From Sedimentitalea sp039941015 (GTDB lineage: Bacteria > Pseudomonadota > Alphaproteobacteria > Rhodobacterales > Rhodobacteraceae): DNA of 64,000 nt. A program made the translations under genes and the position numbers. The notes under the pieces were generated by a model. It worked only from the letters and a program-made list of their open reading frames with translations, was not told the DNA's origin and did no database searches. Shown in pieces: positions 34,283-43,477 of this stretch (its first letter is position 1; each line of letters starts with the position of its first letter). The DNA lies in NCBI RefSeq assembly GCF_039941015.1, contig NZ_JBDVFI010000067.1; one strand, 5' to 3'.

Positions 34283-35905
34283 ATGACCAAAGAACGCCTC
34301 TATCTCTACGACACTACCCTGCGCGATGGGCAGCAGACCCAGGGTGTGCAATTCTCGACGGCCGAAAAGGTGCAAATCGCCAAAGCACTGGACGATCTGG
34401 GCGTGGACTACATCGAGGGCGGCTGGCCCGGTGCCAATCCCACAGACAGCGCATTCTTTGACGAGGCTCCGAAAACGCGGGCAAGGCTGGCAGCTTTTGG
34501 CATGACGAAACGCGCGGGGCGGTCGGCGGAGAACGACGATGTTCTTGCCGCTGTGATGAATGCAGAAACCGATACAGTTTGCCTCGTAGGCAAATCGCAT
34601 GACTATCACGTTACAACCGCGCTCGGGATCACGCTTGAAGAAAATCTTGCCAACATCGCCGCGTCGATTGCGCATATCGTCGGGCAGGGGCGTGAGGCGC
34701 TTTATGATGCCGAGCATTTCTTTGACGGCTACAAGGACAACCCGGACTATGCACTGGCCTGCTGCCTCGCGGCACTGGAGGCTGGTGCGCGTTGGATCGT
34801 GCTGTGTGATACCAATGGCGGCGCCCTGCCATCCGAAGTCGGACGGATCGTCACCGAGGTGATCGCCGCAGGGATACCCGGCGACCGGCTGGGCATTCAC
34901 ACCCATAATGATACCGAAAACGCCGTCGCCTGTTCGCTGGCCGCGATCGAGGCCGGCGCGCGGCAGGTTCAGGGGACGTTGAACGGTCTGGGCGAACGTT
35001 GTGGCAATGCCAACCTGACCTCTCTGATCCCGACATTACTGCTCAAGGAACCCTATGCCAGCAAGTTCGAAACCGGCGTAAGCCACGAGGCGCTGGCCGG
35101 GCTGACCCGGACGAGTCGAATGCTCGACGATATCCTGAACCGGGTGCCGATGCGGCAATCGCCTTATGTCGGGGCCAGCGCCTTTGCCCATAAGGCGGGT
35201 CTGCACGCCAGTGCGATCCTGAAGGACCCTGGAACATATGAACATGTCGTACCGGAGCTCGTGGGCAATCAGCGGATCGTGCCGATGTCCAATCAGGCAG
35301 GGCAATCGAACCTGCGCAAGCGGCTGGCCGAAGCCGGGCTGACGGTTGAAAAGGGCGATCCAGCGCTTGGTTTGATCCTTGAGCGGATCAAACAGCGCGA
35401 GGATCAGGGCTATTCTTACGACACCGCGCAGGCGAGTTTTGAATTGTTGGCGCGTGAAGCGCTTGGGAGGCTGCCGGAGTTCTTTGAGGTCAAGCGCTAC
35501 AAGGTCACGGTCGAGCGGCGCAAGAACAAGTACAACAACATGATCAGCCTGTCCGAGGCCGTTGTGGTGGTGAAGGTTGATGGGCAGAAGCTGCTGTCGG
35601 TGAGTGAATCGCTGGACGAGGATGGCAGCGACCGGGGGCCGGTGAACGCGCTGAGCAAGGCGCTGGCCAAGGATTTGGGCCAGTATTCGTGGGTGCTTGA
35701 GGATATGCGGTTGGTCGATTTCAAGGTCCGCATTACGCAAGGCGGCACCGAAGCTGTTACCCGCGTGATCATTGACAGCGAAGATGGCAAGGGCCGGCGC
35801 TGGTCGACGGTGGGTGTCAGCCCGAACATCGTCGACGCCAGTTTCGAGGCTCTGCTGGATGCCATCCGCTGGAAGCTGGTGCGGGATTGCGGGGCTGGCG
35901 CGTGA
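34283..35905 (+). CDS. cimA: (R)-citramalate synthase
   Basis: A 540-residue enzyme of the LeuA/CimA family that condenses acetyl-CoA with pyruvate, opening the threonine-independent route to isoleucine. The start at 34283 gives MTKERLYLYDTTLRDGQQTQGV, with the catalytic Arg-Asp of TLRDG; GIHTHNDTENAVA holds the metal-binding histidines and LNGLGERCGNANL is the family signature. The C-terminal LeuA dimer/allosteric domain begins near residue 420. It resembles the TIGR00977-type CimA rather than isopropylmalate synthase (longer, with YDVE-like spacing), so citramalate synthase is preferred. Its stop overlaps the next gene's GTG start. Confidence 0.92.
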   Translation: MTKERLYLYDTTLRDGQQTQGVQFSTAEKVQIAKALDDLGVDYIEGGWPGANPTDSAFFDEAPKTRARLAAFGMTKRAGRSAENDDVLAAVMNAETDTVCLVGKSHDYHVTTALGITLEENLANIAASIAHIVGQGREALYDAEHFFDGYKDNPDYALACCLAALEAGARWIVLCDTNGGALPSEVGRIVTEVIAAGIPGDRLGIHTHNDTENAVACSLAAIEAGARQVQGTLNGLGERCGNANLTSLIPTLLLKEPYASKFETGVSHEALAGLTRTSRMLDDILNRVPMRQSPYVGASAFAHKAGLHASAILKDPGTYEHVVPELVGNQRIVPMSNQAGQSNLRKRLAEAGLTVEKGDPALGLILERIKQREDQGYSYDTAQASFELLAREALGRLPEFFEVKRYKVTVERRKNKYNNMISLSEAVVVVKVDGQKLLSVSESLDEDGSDRGPVNALSKALAKDLGQYSWVLEDMRLVDFKVRITQGGTEAVTRVIIDSEDGKGRRWSTVGVSPNIVDASFEALLDAIRWKLVRDCGAGA

Positions 35906-36615
35906 CCGAAGAAGAGATTCTGGCGCGGATCTATACGGGGCTGGATCGCGAGGGACCGGGCGAGCCGGCTGATGTGGCTTGGGTGATCGATCAGCTTGGC
36001 GTGCCAAAGCCGAGTTCGGTCTGTGACGCAGGCTGTGGTTCAGGCGCGGATACGGTGACGTTGGCAAGCATGTTGCCAGAAGCGCAGATCACGACGATCG
36101 AACAATTGCCGCATCTGGCGAAAGAGGCGCAGGCACGCTGTAATGCGCTACCCAATGTCAACGTCCTGCAGAGTGACATGGCGCAGCTCGACGGGTCCTA
36201 TGACCTGATCTGGTGCGCAGGCGCGCTCTATTTTCTCGGAGTGACTGAAGGGTTACGCGGCTGGCGCACGGCCTTAACGCCGGGTGGGGCCGTGGCGTTT
36301 TCCGAACCGGTATTGTTGGCCCCTGCGGATGAAACTGTTGCGGCATTCTGGGAGGAATATCCGGCGATTACGGATTTGGACGGGATCAATGCTCGCGTAG
36401 AAACGGCCGGTTACGATGTGGTGGATCATCGGCTGATCATCGGCGCACCTTGGCAGCGGTACTACACGCCGTTGGCGGCGCATGTCGCTGCGTTGCACGC
36501 CGAACACGACCCGGATTTGCGCGAGGCCGTTGCCGCAACCGAACGAGAGATTGCACTGTGGCAATCGGCGCAGGACCGGATTGCTTATGCGTTGATCCTG
36601 GTGCGGCCACGGTGA
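35902..36615 (+). CDS. SAM-dependent class I methyltransferase
   Basis: A 237-residue protein with the SAM-binding motif I VCDAGCGSGAD (about residues 41-51), an acidic motif after strand 2 (TTIEQLPHL) and the post-motif DLIWCAGALYFLG. The most likely start is GTG at 35902, which forms a GTGA overlap with the cimA stop; a TTG five codons earlier is the alternative. The substrate is unknown. Its own stop overlaps the GTG of the next gene in the same manner, so cimA, this gene and the squalene synthase-like gene form a tightly coupled set. Confidence 0.85.
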   Translation: MTEEEILARIYTGLDREGPGEPADVAWVIDQLGVPKPSSVCDAGCGSGADTVTLASMLPEAQITTIEQLPHLAKEAQARCNALPNVNVLQSDMAQLDGSYDLIWCAGALYFLGVTEGLRGWRTALTPGGAVAFSEPVLLAPADETVAAFWEEYPAITDLDGINARVETAGYDVVDHRLIIGAPWQRYYTPLAAHVAALHAEHDPDLREAVAATEREIALWQSAQDRIAYALILVRPR

Positions 36616-37400
36616 CTGCGCCCGACAAATTTTCCGACGATCTCATGGCGTGTGGCGCGCTGGTGCAGCGGGGAGATCCGGATCGCTTCATGGCTGCGAT
36701 GGCGGCACCGGTCGCGTCGCGGCGGGTGTTGTTTCCGCTATATGCAATGAATGTCGAGGTCGCCCGCGCGCCCTGGGTGACGCAAGAGGCAATGATTGCC
36801 GAGATGCGCCTGCAATGGTGGCGCGATGCGCTGGCCGAAATTGCAGCTGGCGGGGTGGTGCGCCGCCATGAAGTGGTGACGCCGCTGTCCGAGGCTCTGT
36901 CGCCGGAGCTTGCCGCACTGGCGGATGAGATGATCGCAGTGCGCCGTTGGGACATCTACCGCGATCCGTTCGAAGACAACGACCATTTCGAGCGGTATAT
37001 CGACCAGACTTCTGGCACGCTCATGTGGCTGACTGCGCGGACTCTGGGCGATGCGGACGAAGGTGTTGTCCGCGATTTTGCCTTTGCGTCAGGGCTTGCG
37101 AATTGGTTCCGCGCTATCCCTGAACTTGAGGCAAACCGGCGTGTGCCGCTGCTGGATGGGACTGCCGATGGAGTGCGCGCATTGGCGAAACAAGGGCTGG
37201 CACGGCTGACCAATGCGCGCAAGCGGCGATCCGAGATCAGCAAGGAGGCCGGTGGAGCATTGCTCGCCGGGTGGCAGGCAGAAAGTATCCTGATACAGGC
37301 CGCTGCACATCCGGAACACGTGGCCTACGGCACGCTGGGGACCAGCGAAGCGCGTAAGCGGTTAGGCCTTATGTTGCGGTCAGCGACCGGGCGTTGGTAG
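36612..37400 (+). CDS. Squalene/phytoene synthase-family protein (NDUFAF6-like)
   Basis: A 262-residue all-alpha protein of the squalene/phytoene synthase fold. The segment LFPLYAMNVEVARAPWVTQEAMIAEMRLQWWRDAL matches the first conserved helix pair, but the aspartate-rich DxxxD motifs for prenyl diphosphate-Mg binding are incomplete. That points to the NDUFAF6-like, possibly non-enzymatic branch, which in eukaryotes helps assemble respiratory complex I. The start is a GTG (36612) overlapping the methyltransferase stop. Enzyme activity should not be assumed. Confidence 0.78.
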   Translation: MTAPDKFSDDLMACGALVQRGDPDRFMAAMAAPVASRRVLFPLYAMNVEVARAPWVTQEAMIAEMRLQWWRDALAEIAAGGVVRRHEVVTPLSEALSPELAALADEMIAVRRWDIYRDPFEDNDHFERYIDQTSGTLMWLTARTLGDADEGVVRDFAFASGLANWFRAIPELEANRRVPLLDGTADGVRALAKQGLARLTNARKRRSEISKEAGGALLAGWQAESILIQAAAHPEHVAYGTLGTSEARKRLGLMLRSATGRW

Positions 37401-37403
37401 GCG

Positions 37404-38618
37404 TCAGACCTTCTGTTCCTTGGGTTGCAGAACCAGCCACAGCAAAGCCCCGCCTGCGAGACACAAGAGTGGGACCATTGCCATGTTGACGGCTGTCCAG
37501 CCTTCAACGGCGCTGCCCCCGGAGCAGTTCATCAACCCGCCCGATGCCAATGACGCGACGGTGACACCGCCAAAGACCAACAAATCGTTCAGGCCCTGCA
37601 TCCGGCCCCGTTCCTGTGGTTCATGTGCACCTGCTAGCATTGTGGTCGCACCGATGAATCCAAAGTTCCAACCAAGGCCCAACAGGACCAGCGCGACAAA
37701 GAAGTTCTCAAGCTCCACGCCGCTCAGCGCAACGGCCCCCGCACTGGCAAGGATCAAAAGCCCGAGCGCGACGATCCGTTCCACTCCGAAACGGGCGATC
37801 AGGTGGCCGGTAAAGAAGGACGGCGCAAACATTGCAAGGACGTGAAACGACACCACGTCGGCGGCGTCGCCTTCGGTGAAGCCGCAACCGACCACCGCCA
37901 AAGGGGTCGAGGTCATCACAAGGTTCATCAAGGCATAGGATACCATGGCGCAAATCACAGCCACCGCGATGCGCGGAGTGGTGATCAATTCCCACCGGCT
38001 GCGGCCGCGCGGTGTGTCGGCACTGGGTGCGGCGGGTTTCGGGATGTCGATCAGGAAGAACAGGAATGCGCCGATCACGTTCACCGCAATGACAGCGACA
38101 TAGGTGCCAAGAAATGGGATCACAAAGGCCTGGCTGGTGGCTTTGACCAATTGCGGGCCGATCACAGCCGACACCAGACCGCCCGCCATGACATAGGAAA
38201 TCGCCTTGGGCCGGAAAGCGTCAGAGGCCGTGTCGGCGGCGGCAAAGCGGTAAAAGCCCTGTGCGCTCATGTATAGCCCGGTGATGAAGCTCCCTATAAG
38301 GAAGATAGGGAACGAGCCCAAATAAAGACCATAGGCCCCGACAGCCCCGCCAACCGCACCGCCGAACGCACCAAGAAAGAACCCCGCGCGGCGTCCAAAT
38401 TTCTGCATGATGGCCGATACCGGGGTCGCCGACAGCATGGAACCAAGGACGATTAGCGAGATTGGCAGCGTGGCAAGGCAGACGTTTGAGGCAAGCGACT
38501 GACCCGCCAGCCCGCCGATGGTAAAGATCATCGGCATCTGCGCGCCCAGAAAAGCCTGCGCGGCCACCAGCACCCAGACGTTGCGGCGGGCGCGCTTATC
38601 GTCGAATTGGTCAGTCAT
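37404..38618 (-). CDS. Major facilitator superfamily transporter
   Basis: A 404-residue protein with about twelve hydrophobic helices (for example VWVLVAAQAFLGAQMPMIFTIGG at the start), and a cytoplasmic loop between helices 6 and 7 (IDIPKPAAPSADTPRGR). The motif A-like element is MQKFGRRAGFFLG. The substrate is unknown; it resembles a group of alphaproteobacterial MFS proteins near small-molecule exporters. It converges with the squalene synthase-like gene (three-base gap) and is divergent from cobK. Confidence 0.85.
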   Translation of the reverse strand: MTDQFDDKRARRNVWVLVAAQAFLGAQMPMIFTIGGLAGQSLASNVCLATLPISLIVLGSMLSATPVSAIMQKFGRRAGFFLGAFGGAVGGAVGAYGLYLGSFPIFLIGSFITGLYMSAQGFYRFAAADTASDAFRPKAISYVMAGGLVSAVIGPQLVKATSQAFVIPFLGTYVAVIAVNVIGAFLFFLIDIPKPAAPSADTPRGRSRWELITTPRIAVAVICAMVSYALMNLVMTSTPLAVVGCGFTEGDAADVVSFHVLAMFAPSFFTGHLIARFGVERIVALGLLILASAGAVALSGVELENFFVALVLLGLGWNFGFIGATTMLAGAHEPQERGRMQGLNDLLVFGGVTVASLASGGLMNCSGGSAVEGWTAVNMAMVPLLCLAGGALLWLVLQPKEQKV

Positions 38619-38693
38619 TCTGTCCGGTTAGCGCCCAAACCCGGCAGGCACAAGCGGCTTGCACATGCGAGTGGTGGGGATACTGTCAGAGCC

Positions 38694-39449
38694 ATGGATG
38701 CACCACCAAAACATCGCCGAAATCTGCTGCTTCTGGCCGGATCAGGAGAGGCGCGGGATCTCGCGGCGGAGCTTATGGATCGTCCGGATTGGAAGGTGAC
38801 GGGATCATACCTTTTCCCACCGCGCAGCTTTGGCCCGCTGCCGGTGCCGACGCGGTACGGGCGGTTTGGTGGCGAGGATGGCATGGCCCGTTACATGATG
38901 GCAGAGCAGATTGATGCGGTAATCGACGCCACCCATCCGTTTGCCCACCAGATCAGCGCAAGTGCTGCGCGGGTCTGTGCGCGACTGGCGATACCCCTTG
39001 TCCAGATGTTGCGCCCGCCTTGGGCCCCGGAACAGGGTGATCGCTGGACCGAAGTGGCCGATGAACGCGCGGTCGCATCCCATCTGCGACCAGGGCAGCG
39101 GGTCTTTACGACAACCGGGCGCGCAACATTGGAGCATCTGGTCACGCAGTGCAACGCCCGTTTCTTTGTGCGGCAACTGGAGGAGCGCACTCCGCCTGCA
39201 AACCTGAAGAACGTCTGCTATGTGACTGGGGCAGGGCCGTTTTCCGTCGCAGAAGAAATTGAAACGCTGAGCGAACTGGAGATAGATGTGCTGGTCGTCA
39301 AGAACAGTGGTGGTGATCCAAGCAAGACCAAACTGATCGCGGCCCGATCGCTTGGGTTGCCGGTGATCCTGATCGCCCGGCCGCCGCAACCCGATGTATT
39401 GCGGGCGGTCACGGTTCAGGAGGCCTTGAGCTGGGTGGATGGATTGTGA
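38694..39449 (+). CDS. cobK: Precorrin-6A (or cobalt-precorrin-6A) reductase
   Basis: A 251-residue enzyme of corrin-ring synthesis, reducing precorrin-6A with NADPH to dihydro-precorrin-6A. Recognisable stretches are LLLAGSGEARDLAAELMD, IDAVIDATHPFAHQISASAARVC, RVFTTTGR and VKNSGGDPSKTKLIAARSLGLPVILIARP, all CobK/CbiJ signatures. The start at 38694 gives a usual N-terminus. No other cob genes are adjacent, so this is an isolated member of the pathway; it is followed with a GTGA overlap by a DNA glycosylase gene. NrdJ, the MttB-type enzyme and RACo in this window depend on the product. Confidence 0.93.
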   Translation: MDAPPKHRRNLLLLAGSGEARDLAAELMDRPDWKVTGSYLFPPRSFGPLPVPTRYGRFGGEDGMARYMMAEQIDAVIDATHPFAHQISASAARVCARLAIPLVQMLRPPWAPEQGDRWTEVADERAVASHLRPGQRVFTTTGRATLEHLVTQCNARFFVRQLEERTPPANLKNVCYVTGAGPFSVAEEIETLSELEIDVLVVKNSGGDPSKTKLIAARSLGLPVILIARPPQPDVLRAVTVQEALSWVDGL

Positions 39450-40081
39450 GCGTTGGTCGGATCATCGTCGGCGATGACTGTGTCAGGGAAGGCGCCGTTT
39501 GGCTGGCGGAATGTGATGAGCGTTTGGCGGCGGCTCTGGACGAAACCGGGCCATTGCCACTGCGATTGCGACCGGACGGATTTGCGCAATTGTTGAGTGC
39601 CATTGTCAGCCAGCAAGTCAGCGTTGCGTCGGCGAGCGCGATCTGGGCCCGAATGGAGGAAGCAGGATTGGCCGATCCGGCAGGGATACACGCTGCGGAT
39701 GATGACGCTCTGCGTGCGGTCGGGTTGAGCCGACAAAAGATGCGATATGCGCGGGCATTGGCAGAGGCTGATATCGACTATGCCGCCTTGCGAACGGTCC
39801 CTTCGCAAGAGGTGATTACAGCATTGACGCAAGTATCGGGTATTGGGGCATGGACGGCGGAAATCTATGCGATGTTCAGTCTCGGTCGCGCCGATGTCTT
39901 TGCTCCGGGCGACCTTGCCCTGCAGGAAGCGGCCCGCATTCTCTATGATCTGCCGGACCGCCCAAAGGACCGCGCTCTGCGTGAGATGGCAGAGGCGTGG
40001 TCACCTTGGCGCTCGGTCGCGGCGCGCATTCTGTGGGCGTATTACCGGGTCGCGACCAGTAAAAAGGGCATATCCGATTGA
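39446..40081 (+). CDS. DNA-3-methyladenine glycosylase, AlkA/HhH-GPD type
   Basis: A 211-residue base-excision repair glycosylase. A helix-hairpin-helix (VSGIGAWTAEIYAMFSLGRAD, about residues 130-150) is followed by the catalytic aspartate D156 in VFAPGDLALQ. LSAIVSQQVSVASASAIW is the usual N-terminal helix of this family. It lacks the iron-sulfur cluster cysteines of Nth/MutY types. The start is a GTG at 39446 overlapping the cobK stop (GTGA), so translation is probably coupled. It removes alkylated purines such as 3-methyladenine; exact specificity is inferred. Confidence 0.92.
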   Translation: MSVGRIIVGDDCVREGAVWLAECDERLAAALDETGPLPLRLRPDGFAQLLSAIVSQQVSVASASAIWARMEEAGLADPAGIHAADDDALRAVGLSRQKMRYARALAEADIDYAALRTVPSQEVITALTQVSGIGAWTAEIYAMFSLGRADVFAPGDLALQEAARILYDLPDRPKDRALREMAEAWSPWRSVAARILWAYYRVATSKKGISD

Positions 40082-40083
40082 CG

Positions 40084-40983
40084 TTATTCGGTTATTGGTG
40101 ACCAGGCTTCGCCGGGGTCGTACAGGGTCATATCAGCTGCGATATCAAGCGTTTCGCGCCCAAGATCGGCCTCAAGAATGATCCCATTTTCCGACACCAT
40201 AAAGCTGTGGATTCCAGTTTCGCCATAGGCGGACGGAACTGCAAGCAGGGCATGCCCGGCCAGCATGTGGCCGTTGACGACATACTCCATCGCGCCGCCC
40301 GGTGCCGCATCGGTCTGACCGGTCAGGATACGGAAATAGTAGCCCTGATAGGGGTCGGGGTCGAAATCGATCTCACCATCGCTGAAACCGTCAGCGGCGG
40401 CCCGCGCCATATCCGCGCCGATCGGGCTGTCGGGGCCGGGCCAGAACAGCCCGTCACGCGCGTCGGCATCCGAGATGATGCGGCGGGCAAATTCCATGAC
40501 CCCATCGCCGTTTTGATCCACCAACCGGAACGCGGCCTGAACGTCGCCATAGGCATCCATCAGGTCGATGATCTCCAATTCATTGCCGCCAATTTCACGG
40601 TTCTGAACTTCGGCGCGACCGGCCTCTGCATCAAAGGCCCAGCCCGCTTCGGTCCGGGCAAGAGGGACAGGGAACGGCCAGCTATCGGTGCCCAGGGCAA
40701 TGACGATCTCTCCATCATCCTGCGGCTCCATGCGATAGCCTTCGCGGTACATCTGCAGGATTTCCTGCCGGTTTCGCTGATCCTCGGCGGCGTTTCCGGT
40801 CGAAATCAGGTCCTCGTTTTCGGGGCCGAAAACCGTCAGCACCGCGTCACGGTCCTGCGCAGACGCGGCATCAATCAACGCCATAAAGGCATCATGCGGC
40901 GTGGCGTAGTTCGCAGGGTCCGCGAAGACGGGCGTAACAGAAGCCATGACTGCGGCAAGGCTCGGAAAAAGAAATCGTTTCAT
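40084..40983 (-). CDS. DUF2950-family exported protein
   Basis: A 299-residue protein with signal peptide (residues 1-22, ending PVFA) and one DUF2950 domain. Characteristic stretches are the N-terminal YATPHDAFMALIDAASAQDRDAVLTVFG, the middle DLMDAYGDVQAAFR and the C-terminal GYYFRILTGQT. No function is established for the family. It starts four bases after the DUF3300 gene, and the two gene types occur together in many proteobacteria, so they probably act in one envelope process. The convergent gene upstream (glycosylase) ends two bases away. Confidence 0.9.
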   Translation of the reverse strand: MKRFLFPSLAAVMASVTPVFADPANYATPHDAFMALIDAASAQDRDAVLTVFGPENEDLISTGNAAEDQRNRQEILQMYREGYRMEPQDDGEIVIALGTDSWPFPVPLARTEAGWAFDAEAGRAEVQNREIGGNELEIIDLMDAYGDVQAAFRLVDQNGDGVMEFARRIISDADARDGLFWPGPDSPIGADMARAAADGFSDGEIDFDPDPYQGYYFRILTGQTDAAPGGAMEYVVNGHMLAGHALLAVPSAYGETGIHSFMVSENGIILEADLGRETLDIAADMTLYDPGEAWSPITE

Positions 40984-40987
40984 GGTC

Positions 40988-42253
40988 TTATCTCCGCCCT
41001 CTATGGCCGCCACCGCCGCCCCGATGCGAGGCCGCACGGGCCTTGTGTGATGGGGCGCGTTTCTGCATGGCTGATGATTTGCGCGGTGCCTTGCTGGTGA
41101 TCTTGTGGCCACCGCCCGCTGGCTTTTTGGCCGCCGGTTTCTTGACTGCCGGTTTCTTGGCTGCGGGACGGTTGACCGGCGATTTGCCAGCGCCGGGTCG
41201 GGTCTTGGCAATGGCGTCATGTTTGACATTTGCAGGCCGCGCCGATGGTCGATTGAGCTCTGGCAGTTTGCCGGCAGCGCCCGGACGGCTGATATCGGCA
41301 GCACCGGATTTCTGCGCGAGATTGGCGCGCATGGCATCGCCGCGGCTGTTGCCTTTGTTGATCGGCAGGGTGGTTGCGCCGCCGGGGCCTTTGCGGTCGG
41401 CGATCTTGTCCTTTGCGTCCTGCCTGCGCTTGTCGTCCGGTTTCCACTCTCGGTCGCCAAGATCGACGTTGTTGCCGATGTTCACATTGCCATCGACATC
41501 GATATCAATATCGGGGTTGCGGATGATCGGATTTCCACCCCACCCGCCGCAGTTACGGCAGCCCCAATAATCGTTCCAAGGGTCATCATTGTCGAAGATC
41601 GAATCCATCACCGCATAGGTGCCAAAGGCGATGGCGCCGGCCATCAACGCGTCGCCCACCGCATCGTCATTGTCGGCATACACGACTTGTGTGTCATATT
41701 GCGGGACATAGACGACTTCGGGATCGGTCGGCTGGATGATGACCTCGTCCTCGTCATTGACCTCGACGGTCTGCGCCGCACCGCTGATCAAGGCGCCTGA
41801 GTCGATGGCTTGCTGCCGCATCGTCTGAATGCCGGTCATGACATCGTCGCTTTGGGCCAGCATCGCGTCGCCCATGGCTTCGGTCCATTCCACATGTTCG
41901 GCCATGTCCGAAATCACATCCGGAAACGCAGTGGCGAGCACTCCGACGCTGGGATCATACCCCTCGGCATCAATGGCGCTTTCCAGTGTTGCGCTGTCAG
42001 AGCCGGCGTTGTTGGTAAGAAGATTGTCGGCCTTGATGACTTCGAGCGGATAGGTCGATGCGACAAGGATCTGCATCAGGAGCGTATCCGGATATAAGGC
42101 GACCGGCGCGACCAGCGTTTCGATCTCTGCCTGCGTCAACAGCGCATCAGTTGCAGTCGCCTCCGAAGCATCGTCGCTCTGAGCCTGCGCCATTGGCACT
42201 CCGGTCAGAAGCATTCCGATTGTCAGGTAGTGCGTCAGTCGTTTCACGGCCAT
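40988..42253 (-). CDS. DUF3300-family exported protein with basic low-complexity tail
   Basis: A 421-residue protein with signal peptide (residues 1-24, ending AQA) and DUF3300 domain at about 35-200 (LVAPVALYPDTLLMQILVASTYPLEVIKAD, VQPTDPEVVYVPQYD-like). A Gly-Trp-rich linker (WGCRNCGGWGGNP) and a long Lys/Pro/Ala-rich, then His/Arg/Gly-rich tail follow (PAAKKPAVKKPAAKKPAGGG; SHRGGGGGHRGRR). The tail is strongly basic and probably disordered, and could bind an anionic polymer such as LPS, teichoic-like glycans or nucleic acid; this is inference. The start at 42253 follows GGGGGG. The partner gene is the adjacent DUF2950. Confidence 0.9.
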   Translation of the reverse strand: MAVKRLTHYLTIGMLLTGVPMAQAQSDDASEATATDALLTQAEIETLVAPVALYPDTLLMQILVASTYPLEVIKADNLLTNNAGSDSATLESAIDAEGYDPSVGVLATAFPDVISDMAEHVEWTEAMGDAMLAQSDDVMTGIQTMRQQAIDSGALISGAAQTVEVNDEDEVIIQPTDPEVVYVPQYDTQVVYADNDDAVGDALMAGAIAFGTYAVMDSIFDNDDPWNDYWGCRNCGGWGGNPIIRNPDIDIDVDGNVNIGNNVDLGDREWKPDDKRRQDAKDKIADRKGPGGATTLPINKGNSRGDAMRANLAQKSGAADISRPGAAGKLPELNRPSARPANVKHDAIAKTRPGAGKSPVNRPAAKKPAVKKPAAKKPAGGGHKITSKAPRKSSAMQKRAPSHKARAASHRGGGGGHRGRR

Positions 42254-42491
42254 CCCCCCGTCTTCGTTCGCGAATACCGTCGCGCACCTCAGGCGCACAA
42301 TCCAGACCTTAAATTCAATCTGGAGTATTTTTTGCACAATTTGTCCCCGTGCTGGTGGCTGCCTGACCGCGGTCCGATGGCGGATCGTCAATTGCCTTGT
42401 CACTCATGAACCCGCATGCCAGAAACATGCAAATGCAGGTCTTGTATACGCCTTTGCGCTGCAGCTTGCGGAAAACTGGATAGAGGGTTTC

Positions 42492-43157
42492 ATGACGCGC
42501 GTATTGACTGCTGGCCGGAAAGAGCCGCTTTCGGGCACCACACGATCGGTTGTTGTGTTCCTGCATGGTTACGGGGCCAATGGGGCCGATTTGCTGGGGC
42601 TGGCCGATCCTTTGGGGGAACATCTGCCTGATACGCTGTTTGTTGCGCCGGATGCGCCGGAAACGATTGAGGGTATGCCAAACGCCTATCAATGGTTTCC
42701 AATCCCGTGGATCGACGGATCAAGCGAAGAGGAAGCGATGCGTGGCATGACGGCGGCGGTCGATGATCTGAATGCCTTTCTTGATGCTCTGATGGTGGAC
42801 GAAGACGTTCTGCCCGAACAGGTGGTTCTGTTCGGCTTTTCCCAAGGCACCATGATGGCGCTGTATGTCGGGCCGCGCCGAGAGGATGCTGTCGCGGGGA
42901 TCGTCGGGTTTTCGGGCCGTCTGTTGTCGCCTGAAACGCTTGCGGATGATGTGGTTGTGCGCCCGCCGATCCTGCTGGTGCATGGCGATCAGGATGATGT
43001 CGTGCCGCCTCAATCTTTGCCCGAGGCAGCCGAGGCCCTGCAAGAGGCCGGTTGGCAGGATGTCTATGCCCATGTGATGAAGGGCACCGCCCACGGCATC
43101 GCGCCCGACGGGCTGAGCGTGGCGCTGGCCTTCATGCGTGACAAACTGAGCCTTTAG
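42492..43157 (+). CDS. Carboxylesterase/phospholipase-type alpha/beta hydrolase
   Basis: A 221-residue cytosolic serine hydrolase of the YpfH/carboxylesterase 2 family. Oxyanion region FLHGYGANGAD (24-33), nucleophile S117 in GFSQG, acid D168 in HGDQDDVVP, and base H201 in GTAHGI form a complete catalytic triad. Substrates of this family are short-chain esters or lysophospholipids; the physiological one is unknown. GAGGG precedes the ATG. Followed after 13 bases by an ABM-domain gene. Confidence 0.9.
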   Translation: MTRVLTAGRKEPLSGTTRSVVVFLHGYGANGADLLGLADPLGEHLPDTLFVAPDAPETIEGMPNAYQWFPIPWIDGSSEEEAMRGMTAAVDDLNAFLDALMVDEDVLPEQVVLFGFSQGTMMALYVGPRREDAVAGIVGFSGRLLSPETLADDVVVRPPILLVHGDQDDVVPPQSLPEAAEALQEAGWQDVYAHVMKGTAHGIAPDGLSVALAFMRDKLSL

Positions 43158-43170
43158 AGGAGGAACCGCC

Positions 43171-43470
43171 ATGCTGATCGTTACTGGCATCATCGAAGTC
43201 AATCCTGACCGCATCAGTTCTGCACAGGTTGCAGCCGTCAAGATGATGGAAGAAACTCGAAAGGAAACGGGGTGCTACGTTTACGAGTTTTCGCAGCAGA
43301 TCGAAGCACCGCACCGGTTTCGCGTCTATGAGGAATGGTCGGATGATGCGGCTTTGGAGGCGCATTCCAACGCGCCGCATATGATGGCGTTTCGCGAGGC
43401 TCTCGGCGAAATCGGCGTGATTTCACGGGACGTGGTAAAGTTTCAGGCGGGCGAAAAGAAATCGCTCTAA
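43171..43470 (+). CDS. ABM-domain protein, putative quinol monooxygenase
   Basis: A 99-residue protein of the antibiotic-biosynthesis-monooxygenase (dimeric alpha-beta barrel) fold. YEFSQQIEAPHRFRVYEEWSDDAALEAH is the family pattern, with the conserved EEW and the trailing histidine. Relatives such as YgiN oxidise quinols without cofactor, but many members have no known activity. AGGAGG lies upstream of the ATG. Probably cotranscribed with the esterase. Confidence 0.85.
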   Translation: MLIVTGIIEVNPDRISSAQVAAVKMMEETRKETGCYVYEFSQQIEAPHRFRVYEEWSDDAALEAHSNAPHMMAFREALGEIGVISRDVVKFQAGEKKSL

Positions 43471-43477
43471 CGGGTGA

